Below are positions 16,140 through 25,733 of a stretch of DNA of 64,000 nucleotides, in pieces. Position 1 is the first letter of the stretch; the number at the start of each line of letters is the position of its first letter. The stretch comes from Bacillus sp. AFS073361 (lineage in GTDB: Bacteria; Bacillota; Bacilli; Bacillales; Cytobacillaceae), in contig NZ_NUZU01000013.1 of assembly GCF_002567005.1 (NCBI RefSeq), positions 16,302-80,301 of the forward strand, read 5' to 3'. The position numbers and the translations under genes are program-made. The notes under the pieces are model-generated. The model was not told where the DNA came from. It saw only the letters and a program-made list of their open reading frames with translations, and did not search any database.

Positions 16140-16150
16140 ATTTAATACAG

Positions 16151-16178
16151 AAAAGGTCATCCATTGGGTGGCTTTTTC
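16151..16178 (+). terminator. Terminator of yjzC
   Basis: Seven-bp stem GTCATCC / GGGTGGC (with G-U pairs) and T5 tail. Confidence 0.6.
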
Positions 16179-16249
16179 TTTTGTGTAACTCTGGACTAAA
16201 GACTGTATTATCTAAACCGAGAAAATTTCCTTTTTAGACGGGATTGTTT

Positions 16250-16281
16250 TATAATAAAAATAAAGGTCAAACTTGGTCAAA
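16250..16281 (+). promoter_or_regulatory. clpB promoter with CtsR operator
   Basis: A -10 TATAAT at 16250-16255 is followed by the CtsR heptad direct repeat GGTCAAA-CTT-GGTCAAA (16265-16281), a perfect match to the class III heat-shock operator. The operator covers the transcription start, so CtsR would block initiation until heat stress. Confidence 0.92.
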
Positions 16282-16295
16282 GAGGGTGTTGAAAA

Positions 16296-18893
16296 ATGGA
16301 TATGAATCGAATGACAGAACGGTTACAGAAAGGAATGATGGATGCCCAATCGGTAGCGGTAAAGAAAAATCATCAAGAGATTGATGAACCTCATTTATTT
16401 ATCTCGTTAATGGAGCATGAAGATAGCCTCATTTCTAGCATATTAGAGAGAGCAGGAGTATCTTCTGAAAGAACCAAAAAGAACCTTATGGAATCTCTGT
16501 CAAAAAAACCAGTGGTTACAGGCAGCGGTGTTGAACAAGGAAAACTATATATTACAGCAAGGCTGCAAAAGTTACTTGTAAAAGCTGAAGAATATATGCA
16601 AAAATTTTCAGATGAATATTTATCTGTCGAGCATATTCTGTTAGCTGCGGCATATTCAGATGACACAGAAATGCGAAAGATATTACGAGCTTTAGGAAAG
16701 CAGCCAGAGCATGTTTTACAAGCGATAAAAGATATAAGGGGGAATCAAAGAGTGACATCACAAAATCCCGAAGCAGGATACGATGCCTTAAAAAAATATG
16801 GACGGGATCTTGTTGCAGAGGTTAGAGAAGGAAAAGTGGATCCTGTTATTGGACGTGATTCTGAAATCCGAAATGTCATTAGGATTTTATCAAGAAAAAC
16901 AAAGAATAATCCGGTCTTAATCGGTGAACCTGGTGTAGGAAAAACAGCCATAGTAGAAGGGCTGGCACAAAGGATTGTTCGAAAAGATGTTCCAGAGGGT
17001 TTAAAGGATAAAACCATTTTTTCACTAGATATGAGTGCGTTAATTGCAGGTGCAAAATTTAGGGGTGAGTTTGAAGAACGATTAAAGGCCGTATTAAATG
17101 AAGTTAAAAAGAGTGAAGGCAGGATCTTATTATTTATCGATGAAATTCATACGATTGTTGGCGCAGGGAAAACGGAAGGTGCAATGGATGCTGGAAATAT
17201 GTTAAAACCGATGCTTGCACGTGGTGAACTTCATTGCATAGGAGCAACAACACTTGATGAACACCGAAAATATATTGAAAAAGATCCTGCACTTGAACGA
17301 AGATTTCAGCAGGTACTCGTCCAAGAACCAAACGTAGAAGATACTATTTCAATACTACGAGGCTTAAAAGAGCGGTATGAAGTACACCATGGTGTAAAAA
17401 TCCATGATCATGCTTTGGTGGCAGCGGCAACATTATCAGATCGTTATATTACGGATCGGTTCTTGCCCGATAAAGCCATTGATCTTGTTGACGAAGCATG
17501 TGCTTTAATCCGGACTGAAATAGATTCCATGCCAACAGAATTGGATGAAGTAACACGAAGAGTTATGCAATTAGAAATTGAAGAAGCAGCTTTAAGTAAA
17601 GAGGTGGATGAAGGAAGCAAGTTACGGCTGGAAGTACTTCTAAAGGAACTTGCTGACCTAAAAGAGACAGCTAATGAAATGAAGGCAAAATGGCTGCATG
17701 AGAAACAAAGTATTCAGAAATTGCAGGAGAAAAGGGAGAATTTAGAGAAACTTCGCAGGGAACTTCAACAAGCAGAGGATAAATATGATTTAAATCGTGC
17801 GGCAGAACTTCGGCATGGTCAAATTCCATTAGCAGAAAAAGAACTGAAGGAACTTGAAACCGCCTCAGTTAAGGATGAAAAATTACTTCGTGAAGAAGTA
17901 ACAGGTGAAGAAATATCGAACATCGTATCTAGATGGACAGGAATTCCGCTTTCTAAACTAGTCGAAGGCGAAAGAGAGAAGCTGCTCCGATTAGAATCGA
18001 TCCTTCATGAAAGAGTGATTGGTCAGAATGAAGCTGTAAATTTAGTGGCAGATGCGGTCCTAAGGGCTCGTGCTGGAATTAAAGACCCTAACCGGCCAAT
18101 AGGATCATTTTTATTTTTAGGTCCAACTGGGGTTGGAAAAACGGAGTTAGCAAAAGCCCTTGCGGAGTCTTTATTCGACAGTGAAGAACATATAGTCCGG
18201 ATTGATATGTCTGAGTATATGGAGAAGCATGCCGTTTCCCGCTTGATTGGTGCACCCCCTGGATATGTTGGCTACGAAGAAGGCGGACAATTAACGGAAG
18301 CAGTGAGGAGAAGACCATACTCGGTTATCTTAATGGATGAAATTGAAAAAGCCCATCCTGAGGTCTTTAATATTCTCCTTCAAGCGCTTGATGACGGAAG
18401 AATTACAGACTCGCAAGGGCGTGTAGTTGACTTTAAAAATACAGTGATAATTATGACATCAAATATTGGCTCACAATTTTTGCTAGAACGAAGTGAAAAT
18501 GAAAGTGAAATCTCTGATGTGGTACGAGAAAAAGTGATGAGTCAATTGAGGGGGCATTTCCGACCAGAGTTTTTAAATCGCATAGACGAAACAATTCTCT
18601 TTAAGCCACTATCACTAGACGCGATAAAGAATATTGTTGCAAAAATGATGAGAGAATTGCAGAATCGTTTAAAACATCAACAAATAGATATTTTCATCAA
18701 TGAGGAAGCTAAAGAATTTATTGCTGTAAATGGATTTGATCCAATATATGGTGCTAGACCGTTAAAACGTTTTATCCAAAGAAATATCGAGACAAAACTT
18801 GCTCGTGAAATAATTGCTGGAAAGTTACTTGATCAATCCAAAGTGGAGATAGGTATTAACAATGGAGAAATTTCATTAGCTGTTAAATCGTGA
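16296..18893 (+). CDS. clpB: ATP-dependent disaggregase ClpB
   Basis: Protein of 865 residues, the usual ClpB size. N-terminal double Clp repeat domain, AAA-1 with Walker A GEPGVGKT and Walker B FIDEIHT, coiled-coil middle domain (about residues 405-525, rich in Lys, Glu and Leu), AAA-2 with Walker A GPTGVGKT and Walker B LMDEIEK, then a small C-terminal domain. There is no ClpP-binding IGF loop in the usual place, which supports disaggregase rather than protease partner. It would resolve aggregates with DnaK. Expressed alone under CtsR. B. subtilis 168 lacks clpB, so this gene marks a difference from that species. Confidence 0.95.
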   Translation: MDMNRMTERLQKGMMDAQSVAVKKNHQEIDEPHLFISLMEHEDSLISSILERAGVSSERTKKNLMESLSKKPVVTGSGVEQGKLYITARLQKLLVKAEEYMQKFSDEYLSVEHILLAAAYSDDTEMRKILRALGKQPEHVLQAIKDIRGNQRVTSQNPEAGYDALKKYGRDLVAEVREGKVDPVIGRDSEIRNVIRILSRKTKNNPVLIGEPGVGKTAIVEGLAQRIVRKDVPEGLKDKTIFSLDMSALIAGAKFRGEFEERLKAVLNEVKKSEGRILLFIDEIHTIVGAGKTEGAMDAGNMLKPMLARGELHCIGATTLDEHRKYIEKDPALERRFQQVLVQEPNVEDTISILRGLKERYEVHHGVKIHDHALVAAATLSDRYITDRFLPDKAIDLVDEACALIRTEIDSMPTELDEVTRRVMQLEIEEAALSKEVDEGSKLRLEVLLKELADLKETANEMKAKWLHEKQSIQKLQEKRENLEKLRRELQQAEDKYDLNRAAELRHGQIPLAEKELKELETASVKDEKLLREEVTGEEISNIVSRWTGIPLSKLVEGEREKLLRLESILHERVIGQNEAVNLVADAVLRARAGIKDPNRPIGSFLFLGPTGVGKTELAKALAESLFDSEEHIVRIDMSEYMEKHAVSRLIGAPPGYVGYEEGGQLTEAVRRRPYSVILMDEIEKAHPEVFNILLQALDDGRITDSQGRVVDFKNTVIIMTSNIGSQFLLERSENESEISDVVREKVMSQLRGHFRPEFLNRIDETILFKPLSLDAIKNIVAKMMRELQNRLKHQQIDIFINEEAKEFIAVNGFDPIYGARPLKRFIQRNIETKLAREIIAGKLLDQSKVEIGINNGEISLAVKS

Positions 18894-18900
18894 TCCATTA

Positions 18901-18931
18901 AAAAAAGTCATCCGCTTGGATGACTTTTTTT
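18901..18931. terminator. Bidirectional terminator between clpB and yjzD
   Basis: Stem AAAAGTCATCC / GGATGACTTTT with A and T runs on either side; it ends at the yjzD stop. Confidence 0.9.
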
Positions 18932-19115
18932 AATGTTTGGAAACTGGCTCATTTGGAATCAATGCAGTTACTACGTAAATTAGAATAGTTACACCAACTG
19001 CAGCAACAGTACCAGTAACGAAATCATATTTTGCACCAGCAGTCATTGAGCTCACTACATATGTAAGCATTTGCACTAATAGAAATGACCAGAAAAGGGT
19101 CCAAAAAAATCGCAT
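18930..19115 (-). CDS. yjzD: YjzD/DUF2929 small membrane protein, 61 aa
   Basis: Starts MRFFWTLFWSFLLVQMLTYVVSSM; two predicted membrane segments separated by a short loop (TAGAKYD), then a polar tail. Length and sequence fit the DUF2929/YjzD family. Function unknown. Convergent with clpB. The ribosome site (AGAGGTGAAGAA) is upstream of the ATG. Confidence 0.85.
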   Translation of the reverse strand: MRFFWTLFWSFLLVQMLTYVVSSMTAGAKYDFVTGTVAAVGVTILIYVVTALIPNEPVSKH

Positions 19116-19350
19116 TATTCTTCACCTCTAACAACCTATTTTACATCTTTAATTATATTATCATATGATTCAGAAATGATAAAGCTAAACTTCCTTTCGT
19201 GGTAAGTTGTCCTTTCCGGCTTACCGTGCTCTTCTTCTTTTTTTCCTGCTTGAATTCCATCTGTGCCGCGTATAAATAGGCAAAACCCCTTTCAACTTTA
19301 ATATGCCGGCATACAATACTGTGAGGAAATATGGAAAAGGAGATTTAACG

Positions 19351-20073
19351 ATGGAAAATCGTAATTTTCAGATGGATACCCAATGGAATATTATTCATTA
19401 CCCAGAGAAGCCCACAGGATTTGGGATCTTAATACTTGGAGATGAAAGGCATTTTGTCGATGACTGTAAATGCTTTTGGACACAAAACGAAGGTAAGTTG
19501 GCAATTATCAACCAGCTAAAAGAAAAAGGGTACACCATTTTTTCCTCGAATCTTTATGGGCGAAACTGGGGAAGCGATAATGCTGTTGAACTCGCAGAGA
19601 GATTATATCAGCATGTAATCCGAAGCGAGATCCTTAATAACAAAATTCATGTTTTGGCAGAAGGTATGGGGGCATTGGTTGCTTTGAAACTAATGGAAAA
19701 GATGAAGCACAGGATTAGGTCGATTATTTTACTTAATCCGATTCTATCCTTAAAACATCATCTTGAACAAGAAAAGGAACATAAATTTTTTTATAAGAAG
19801 CTGCTGAGGGAATTATCATTAGCGCATCAAATGGAGCAGAACGTACTTGAAAACACATTTCTTAGCAGGGAAGAAAACATTAAACAACCATTTGACTGTC
19901 CAGTTAAAATAATCCATGTCTTGTCTGGGGCAAAATCTTATAACCAGTCCAAATTGTATCAACAACTAATTAGTGGGTCCGAGATAAATCCAACATTTAT
20001 TCTTCCAGAGAAAAAACAACGACTAGCAATAATTATGATAAAGTTCTTCAACCGTCATGAATCGGTCTTATAA
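19351..20073 (+). CDS. yjaU: YjaU-like alpha/beta-hydrolase-fold protein
   Basis: Protein of 240 residues. Its layout (beta strand, NLYGRNWGSD, then HVLAEGMGALVALKLM) looks like an alpha/beta hydrolase, with the nucleophile elbow reading A-E-G-M-G: the usual Ser/Cys nucleophile position is Glu, so it may not be a hydrolase. Position upstream of yjaV and comZ matches B. subtilis yjaU. The frame opens at 19303, but the ATG at 19351 follows AAAAGGAG and is preferred. Function unknown. Confidence 0.7.
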   Translation: MENRNFQMDTQWNIIHYPEKPTGFGILILGDERHFVDDCKCFWTQNEGKLAIINQLKEKGYTIFSSNLYGRNWGSDNAVELAERLYQHVIRSEILNNKIHVLAEGMGALVALKLMEKMKHRIRSIILLNPILSLKHHLEQEKEHKFFYKKLLRELSLAHQMEQNVLENTFLSREENIKQPFDCPVKIIHVLSGAKSYNQSKLYQQLISGSEINPTFILPEKKQRLAIIMIKFFNRHESVL

Positions 20074-20079
20074 ACTTCA

Positions 20080-20145
20080 TCCTCCCCACAAGAAATAATT
20101 CCTTAACGATGCGCATAGGATTCATTAAGGTTAGTGTGGGGAGGA
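20080..20145 (+). promoter_or_regulatory. Hairpin that sequesters the yjaV ribosome-binding site
   Basis: Perfect 11-bp stem TCCTCCCCACA (20080-20090) / TGTGGGGAGGA (20135-20145) with an inner 6-bp stem CCTTAA / TTAAGG (20101-20106 / 20125-20130). The right arm is the Shine-Dalgarno sequence of yjaV (ATG at 20153). It is followed by A-rich, not T-rich, sequence, so it is not a terminator. It begins 7 nt after the yjaU stop. Confidence 0.8.
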
Positions 20146-20152
20146 AAAATAT

Positions 20153-20992
20153 ATGGACAAGGCAATTCTTTTTGGTTTGTTTGACTTTGTGAATTTTCAT
20201 ATTTGCAAGAGTTTGTTAAATAAAGGGCTGGAGGTAACGGGGATTCATCTAGCAGAGACGGGTCAAATAGAATTTCTAGAAGAAAAAAGGCTTGAAGTAG
20301 GTCGAAATGCAAACTTAATAGAACAATCATTATCCGAGTGGGGGATTGACCAAGAAAAATCCACACCCAATACCAGTCTAATCATTTCAATATATGATCT
20401 TTTTATGAGCAAAAAAGAACAAATTTTAGAGGATGGAAATGTAACTAAGCAGATGGTTCAATATCTGGAGGGTAATAGGAATGAAGTTAACAATGTTCTT
20501 ATTCTCCCTGTCCAAATTCTGACGAGTACATTTAGGGGTAAGGAAATAGAGGGATTCCTAGATTTAATAAAGGGAGTAGGAAATAATACGCAGTCTATTT
20601 ACTTACCCGCAGTTTATGGCCCATGGCAATCGAATACTTTTTTATTTCAAAAAGTATTAAGTTCAAAATATCAAGAAATAGAGATTACAACTGATGAAAG
20701 AGAATGGTCCAATGATGTCCTTTTTATAAATGATGCGCTAGAGTCTATTGTAGATATTATTGAAACAGGAGAGCCAGGTAGTTTTGTGCTTGAAAGTGGC
20801 CAGAAGAATCAATGGTTGAGATGTGCTGATCATCTAAATATCGCCGAAAATCATCGGGCGAAAAATGGTTATGAATCATTGGATTTGAATTCTGACATTG
20901 TAAAAGTTTCCGTTAAAAAAGGAACTTCATTAAAAAAATCCATTCAGGAACAAAAGGATCATGTCCAGCGATTGTATGCAAATCAGTTGTAA
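20153..20992 (+). CDS. yjaV: YjaV-like NAD-dependent epimerase/dehydratase fold protein
   Basis: Protein of 279 residues with an extended-SDR outline: an N-terminal Rossmann start (ILFGLFDFVNFHICKSLL, glycine motif degenerate), a middle YxxxK-like region lost or altered (LPAVYGPWQSNTFLF is recognisable from the epimerase family), and a substrate-side half. The degenerate cofactor and catalytic motifs suggest it may no longer be an oxidoreductase. It lies between yjaU and comZ as in B. subtilis, where its role is unknown. Its translation start is masked by a strong stem-loop. Confidence 0.7.
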   Translation: MDKAILFGLFDFVNFHICKSLLNKGLEVTGIHLAETGQIEFLEEKRLEVGRNANLIEQSLSEWGIDQEKSTPNTSLIISIYDLFMSKKEQILEDGNVTKQMVQYLEGNRNEVNNVLILPVQILTSTFRGKEIEGFLDLIKGVGNNTQSIYLPAVYGPWQSNTFLFQKVLSSKYQEIEITTDEREWSNDVLFINDALESIVDIIETGEPGSFVLESGQKNQWLRCADHLNIAENHRAKNGYESLDLNSDIVKVSVKKGTSLKKSIQEQKDHVQRLYANQL

Positions 20993-21081
20993 AGTGTCCT
21001 GATTTTTGTATAGAATATGTTGGAAATAGGGATGATGAAAGATAGGATTCATTTCGCTAATTACATTTAGAAGGAGATAAT

Positions 21082-21273
21082 ATGATTAGTCAGGATAAAT
21101 CTTTAGAATTTATGCAGATCGCGATGAAATACTTACCAGAGGCTAAAGAACAACTGGACAAGGCCGGTGTTGAATTATCAATGGATTTAATTCAGCCGTT
21201 TATGGATCTTTTTTCAAAGGTTATGCAAGAGGCATACGAACTTGGTTTAGCTGAGGGGCGTAAAGAAATGTAA
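21082..21273 (+). CDS. comZ: ComZ, late competence regulator
   Basis: Protein of 63 residues with the ComZ pattern (QDKSLEFMQIAMKYLPEAKEQL, then IQPFMDLFSKVMQEAYELG). In B. subtilis ComZ lowers comG operon expression. Ribosome site AAGGAGATAAT. The gene med, which precedes comZ in B. subtilis, is missing; comZ follows yjaV directly and has a possible promoter in the 89-bp gap (TATAGAAT). Confidence 0.92.
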   Translation: MISQDKSLEFMQIAMKYLPEAKEQLDKAGVELSMDLIQPFMDLFSKVMQEAYELGLAEGRKEM

Positions 21274-21314
21274 AAAGAAATAAGCTCTCGGACGCGGGAG
21301 CTTATTTCTTTTTC
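21274..21314 (+). terminator. Terminator of comZ
   Basis: Stem AAAGAAATAAGCTC / GAGCTTATTTCTTT with an 11-nt loop and T-rich tail. Confidence 0.88.
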
Positions 21315-21361
21315 AATATTTGCCTTAAACAGTTGCTTAAAATGGACTTTATTTGATAAAA

Positions 21362-21378
21362 TTAGGACCAAGTCATAA
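21362..21378 (+). promoter_or_regulatory. FapR operator of fabHF
   Basis: TTAGGACCAAGTCATAA, three mismatches from the inverted repeat TTAGTACC-ARG-TACTAA found perfectly upstream of fabI in this window. It lies 59 bp upstream of the fabH start, where FapR would repress fatty-acid genes until malonyl-CoA binds. Confidence 0.7.
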
Positions 21379-21436
21379 TAATTGATATTAAACAATAGGA
21401 TATATAATGTTGTCATAAATAAAGGAGATGGACCGT

Positions 21437-22369
21437 ATGAGAGCAGGGATTGTAGGTATCGGTAGGTATTTACCAGAGAAAATTGTCACCAATAAGGATT
21501 TAGAAAAAATTATGGATACATCTGATGAATGGATTCGTACAATGACAGGAATTGAAGAGAGGAGAATCGCAGCCGACGATGTTAACACTTCAGACATGGC
21601 ATTTGAAGCTGCCCAAAAGGCGATTCAAGATGCGGGGATCACTGCCGAAGAGATTGATTTAATATTGGTAGCTACGGTAACTCCAGACACTCCGTTTCCT
21701 TCGGTTGCATGCAGAATTCAAGAAAGATTGGGAGCAAAGAAGGCTGCAGCAATGGATGTAAGTGCAGCTTGTGCTGGTTTTATGTACGGTATTGTGACGG
21801 GTAAACAATTCGTTGAAACTGAAGTTTATAAATATGTACTTGTCGTTGGAGTGGAAAAACTTTCGAAAATTACAGATTGGTCTGACCGCAATACGGCAGT
21901 ATTATTTGGGGACGGTGCTGGAGCGACAATTATCGGCCCTGTTTCGGAAGACCGTGGAATTCTATCCTTCGAACTTGGAGCTGATGGGACAGGATCTAAG
22001 CATCTGTACCAGGATGAATATATTATTATGAACGGTAGAGAAGTTTTCAAATTTGCTGTTAGGCAAATGGGGGAAAGCTGTATTAATGTTCTCGAAAAAG
22101 CAGGTTTATCAAAAGATGATGTCGATTTCCTCATTCCTCATCAGGCAAATATTCGAATTATGGAAGCGTCTAGACAAAGATTAGAATTACCAGTTGAAAA
22201 AATGTCAAAAACCATTAATAAATACGGTAACACTTCTGCCGCGTCGATTCCCATTTCTATTGTAGAAGATTTGGAAGAGGGAAGAATTAAGGATGATGAC
22301 ATTATTGTCATGGTAGGTTTCGGTGGAGGCCTAACTTGGGGTGCAATTGCAATCAAATGGGGAAGATAA
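21437..22369 (+). CDS. fabH: 3-oxoacyl-ACP synthase III FabH
   Basis: Protein of 310 residues that condenses an acyl-CoA primer with malonyl-ACP to start fatty-acid synthesis. The Cys-His-Asn triad is visible in [18 protein letters not shown] and KYGNTSAAS; the C-terminal GFGGGLTWG is typical. In branched-chain bacilli it uses branched primers. The ATG at 21428 is only one base from AAAGGAG, so the ATG at 21437 is chosen. Forms an operon with fabF (45 bp gap) under FapR. Confidence 0.96.
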   Translation: MRAGIVGIGRYLPEKIVTNKDLEKIMDTSDEWIRTMTGIEERRIAADDVNTSDMAFEAAQKAIQDAGITAEEIDLILVATVTPDTPFPSVACRIQERLGAKKAAAMDVSAACAGFMYGIVTGKQFVETEVYKYVLVVGVEKLSKITDWSDRNTAVLFGDGAGATIIGPVSEDRGILSFELGADGTGSKHLYQDEYIIMNGREVFKFAVRQMGESCINVLEKAGLSKDDVDFLIPHQANIRIMEASRQRLELPVEKMSKTINKYGNTSAASIPISIVEDLEEGRIKDDDIIVMVGFGGGLTWGAIAIKWGR

Positions 22370-22414
22370 AGAACAGTATGAACAAAAAGATAAGAAATGA
22401 AGGAGATAGATAAT

Positions 22415-23653
22415 ATGGAAAAGCGCAGGGTTGTAGTAACAGGCATAGGTGCAGTAACGCCGCTTGGAAATGATGCCGAAACTACTTGGAAAAATATTTT
22501 AGAAGGTCAATCTGGGGTTGGGCCGCTGACAAGAGTTAATGCTGATGAATATCCGGCAAAAGTTGCTGCTGAATCCACTGATTTTAATCCTGAGGAATTT
22601 ATGGATAGAAAAGATGCACGTAAAATGGATCGTTTTACACAATTTGCGGTTGCGTCGGCATTAATGGCAGTGAAAGATGCTAATTTAACAATTAACGAAG
22701 AAAACTCCCATCGTGTAGGAGTATGGATTGGTTCTGGAATTGGCGGAATGGAAACCTTTGAACAGCAATTTGAAATATTTCAAAACAGAGGATACAAGCG
22801 TGTTAGTCCATTTTTTGTTCCAATGTTAATTCCAGATATGGCAACAGGACAAGTTTCCATTACATTAGGTGCGAGAGGCTTCAATTCATGTACAGTAACC
22901 GCCTGTGCAACTGGAACAAATTCGATTGGTGACGCCTTTAAAGTCATTCAACGCGGTGATGCAGATGCTATGGTTACAGGTGGAGCGGAAGCACCGATTA
23001 CAAAAATGTCGGTCGCAGGCTTCTGTGCAAATACTGCTTTGTCCACCAATCCAGACCCAAAAACAGCTAGTAGACCATTCGATAAAAATCGTGATGGATT
23101 TGTCATTGGCGAAGGTGCAGGAATTATTGTCTTAGAAGAACTTGAACATGCCTTAGCGCGAGGTGCCAAGATCTATGCTGAAATTGTTGGCTATGGTGCA
23201 ACTGGGGATGCCTACCATATTACGGCACCGGCACCAGGTGGTGAAGGCGGCGCCCGTGCTATGAAAATGGCCATTAATGATAGCGGATTAAATCCGGATG
23301 AAATTGACTATGTTAACGCCCATGGGACTAGTACAGAATATAATGACAAGTTTGAAACTCTTGCTGTTAAAGAGGTTTTCGGTGAGCATGCTTATAAATT
23401 AGCGATTAGTTCAACAAAATCGATGACAGGGCATCTTCTGGGTGCGGCTGGCGGTGTAGAAGCAATTTTTTCGGTATTAGCGATAAGAGACAGTATGCTT
23501 CCACCTACCATTAACTATGAAACACCAGATCCAGAATGCGATTTAGATTATGTACCAAATAAAGCACGTCAAAAGGAAATTAAAGCAGCAATGAGTAATT
23601 CATTAGGTTTTGGCGGACACAACGCTACGATTGTATTTAAAAAATACGAATAA
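22415..23653 (+). CDS. fabF: 3-oxoacyl-ACP synthase II FabF
   Basis: Protein of 412 residues, elongating condensing enzyme. Active-site Cys in [13 protein letters not shown], His residues in [11 protein letters not shown] and [14 protein letters not shown], and the C-terminal [14 protein letters not shown] loop are all present. The frame opens at 22397; the ATG at 22415 with GAAGGAGA upstream is preferred. Co-transcribed with fabH and closed by a strong terminator. Confidence 0.96.
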   Translation: MEKRRVVVTGIGAVTPLGNDAETTWKNILEGQSGVGPLTRVNADEYPAKVAAESTDFNPEEFMDRKDARKMDRFTQFAVASALMAVKDANLTINEENSHRVGVWIGSGIGGMETFEQQFEIFQNRGYKRVSPFFVPMLIPDMATGQVSITLGARGFNSCTVTACATGTNSIGDAFKVIQRGDADAMVTGGAEAPITKMSVAGFCANTALSTNPDPKTASRPFDKNRDGFVIGEGAGIIVLEELEHALARGAKIYAEIVGYGATGDAYHITAPAPGGEGGARAMKMAINDSGLNPDEIDYVNAHGTSTEYNDKFETLAVKEVFGEHAYKLAISSTKSMTGHLLGAAGGVEAIFSVLAIRDSMLPPTINYETPDPECDLDYVPNKARQKEIKAAMSNSLGFGGHNATIVFKKYE

Positions 23654-23662
23654 ACACCTACG

Positions 23663-23695
23663 AACGACCAGACAAATATATCTGGTCGTTTTTTT
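23663..23695 (+). terminator. Terminator of fabH-fabF
   Basis: Stem AACGACCAGA / TCTGGTCGTT with T7. Confidence 0.92.
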
Positions 23696-23770
23696 ACCAT
23701 TTTATCTATGAACCTCTTTCGATTACCTTCATAAACTGTTCAGAAGAGGCTAGGTAAATGGGGTGTAAAA

Positions 23771-24571
23771 ATGGGAATCATTCGAACAGATTATTGGATA
23801 GAAGAGGAGTTTGACAGACCTTTAAAGTTGTGTGAAAAACTAGAGCCATTCTTTGTAAAGCAAACGCCAAAGGAAATATACAATCAATTATTGAATTTTG
23901 GTATGTACCGTCCCTCTAGATCTGCTCGGATTATTATTGACCGAATGAAAGAACAAAAGGCATGGGCTCAAGTGGAACAACTCTTTAATCACTATAAAGA
24001 GAAATGGAATGGTCCTGACATACCAGTATTTCTTTTTCCCGTAGCACAAGCAGGCGGTTTCTTTCTTAAGGAAGTTAAAAGTAAAGCTGGTGTCTCGTTT
24101 CCTGATAAAATGTTTCTTTTTCTCTCGCATTTTGAGAATCCTAAAGAAATAGAGGCACTAATGGTCCATGAATATCATCACGTCTGCAGGCTAAGTAAGT
24201 TGAATAAAAGAATGGAAGACTATACCTTGCTTGATTCGATAATTATAGAAGGACTTGCTGAATATGCCGTTTTAAAAAATTGTGGTTCGGAATATTTAGC
24301 CACATGGTGCCGTAAGTATAATAAAAAAGAGTTACTAAAATTTTGGGATAAATATATAAAAAAACAACTAGGTACGAAGAAAAATGAAAGAGGACATGAT
24401 GAATTACTATACGGAGGGGGAAGACTGCCAAGACTTCTCGGTTACTCTTTTGGATATGATATTGTTGAACACTTTTACAAAACCAATCATTATTCTACGA
24501 AACTATCTTTTTCTATCCCCGCAATAAAGTACCTAGAACACTATAAGAATGACATCGTAAAAAGCCAATAA
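23771..24571 (+). CDS. yjaZ: YjaZ, DUF2268 zinc-metalloprotease-like protein
   Basis: Protein of 266 residues with the zinc-binding motif HEYHH (in MVHEYHHVCRLSK, near residue 135), then a downstream Glu in IIEGLAEYAV, as in DUF2268 metalloprotease-like proteins. No signal peptide is evident. Function unknown. Its place between fabF and the app operon equals yjaZ in B. subtilis. Confidence 0.88.
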   Translation: MGIIRTDYWIEEEFDRPLKLCEKLEPFFVKQTPKEIYNQLLNFGMYRPSRSARIIIDRMKEQKAWAQVEQLFNHYKEKWNGPDIPVFLFPVAQAGGFFLKEVKSKAGVSFPDKMFLFLSHFENPKEIEALMVHEYHHVCRLSKLNKRMEDYTLLDSIIIEGLAEYAVLKNCGSEYLATWCRKYNKKELLKFWDKYIKKQLGTKKNERGHDELLYGGGRLPRLLGYSFGYDIVEHFYKTNHYSTKLSFSIPAIKYLEHYKNDIVKSQ

Positions 24572-24707
24572 AGCTAGACTTAAAAAAATAGACTGACATA
24601 TATTATATAAAATTCAAATAAATCTTGTAATTGTAACAATTCTGTAATAAAATTTCAAGTAAATAGTTTGAATAAACAGAATAATTTAAAAAGTTAGTAG
24701 GTGTACT

Positions 24708-25733
24708 ATGAGCACAAAAAGATCGTTGCAAAAAGAGGCACCATTGCTCGAGGTGAAAAACTTAGAGACGGCATTTGATATTGACGGAACTGATTATAAT
24801 GCAGTAGATAATGTTTCATTTAATGTTAAGCCAGGTCAAGTTGTTGGAATTGTTGGAGAGTCCGGTTGTGGCAAATCCGTTATGAGTCTCTCAATAATGA
24901 AACTTTTGCCTAAGGGGAGCGGAAAAATAAAAACAGGTGAGGTTATTTTTGATGGAATAAATCTTGAGAAAATGACCGAATCTCAAATCAATAAAATTCG
25001 AGGGAAAGACGTCTCGATGATTTTCCAAGAGCCAATGACTTCATTAAATCCAGTTTTTACAATAGGTTATCAATTACAGGAAGTCCTTTTTAATCACTTA
25101 AAAATTTCGAAGCAAGAAGCCAGGCTAAAATCAATTGCCTTATTAAAAAGTGTCGGAATCTCACGACCTGAAAAACTGGTTGATGAGTATCCACATCAAC
25201 TATCCGGCGGGATGAGACAAAGAGTGATGATCGCAATTGCCATAGCTTGTCAGCCTAAATTATTAATTGCTGATGAACCAACGACTGCACTGGATGTTAC
25301 TGTTCAAGCTCAGATATTAGAACTTCTTCAGGAAATTCAGGAAGTAAATGACATGTCTATCATTTTAATAACCCATGACTTAGGCGTAATTGCTGAAATG
25401 TGTGATGAAGTTATGGTGATGTATGCCGGAAGGATTGTTGAACGTACGGATGTTGATACGCTTTTCCATAATCCCAAACATCCATATACTAGTCTACTAT
25501 TGGGGGCTATCCCAAAAATGGATGGACAAGATGAACGGTTAAGTTCGATAAAGGGTATCGTACCCTCGCTTATTAATATGCCAAAAGTGGGCTGCCGTTT
25601 TGCAAATCGATGTCCAAAAGCAATGCCTGAATGCACGACAAATACCCCTTTACTTGAAGAGGTAGAACATGGCCACGAAGTTGCATGTTTACTCTATGAA
25701 ACAAGTAAACCAATTCAAGGGGTGAGATCATGA
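24708..25733 (+). CDS. appD: Oligopeptide ABC transporter ATPase AppD
   Basis: Protein of 341 residues with Walker A GESGCGKS, Q-loop FQEPMTSLNP, signature LSGGMRQRV and Walker B LLIADEPTTALD, plus the C-terminal oligopeptide extension containing spaced cysteines (CRFANRCPKAMPEC) that may hold an Fe-S cluster. First gene of appDFABC, whose order equals B. subtilis. It shares its ATGA stop/start with appF. Confidence 0.93.
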   Translation: MSTKRSLQKEAPLLEVKNLETAFDIDGTDYNAVDNVSFNVKPGQVVGIVGESGCGKSVMSLSIMKLLPKGSGKIKTGEVIFDGINLEKMTESQINKIRGKDVSMIFQEPMTSLNPVFTIGYQLQEVLFNHLKISKQEARLKSIALLKSVGISRPEKLVDEYPHQLSGGMRQRVMIAIAIACQPKLLIADEPTTALDVTVQAQILELLQEIQEVNDMSIILITHDLGVIAEMCDEVMVMYAGRIVERTDVDTLFHNPKHPYTSLLLGAIPKMDGQDERLSSIKGIVPSLINMPKVGCRFANRCPKAMPECTTNTPLLEEVEHGHEVACLLYETSKPIQGVRS

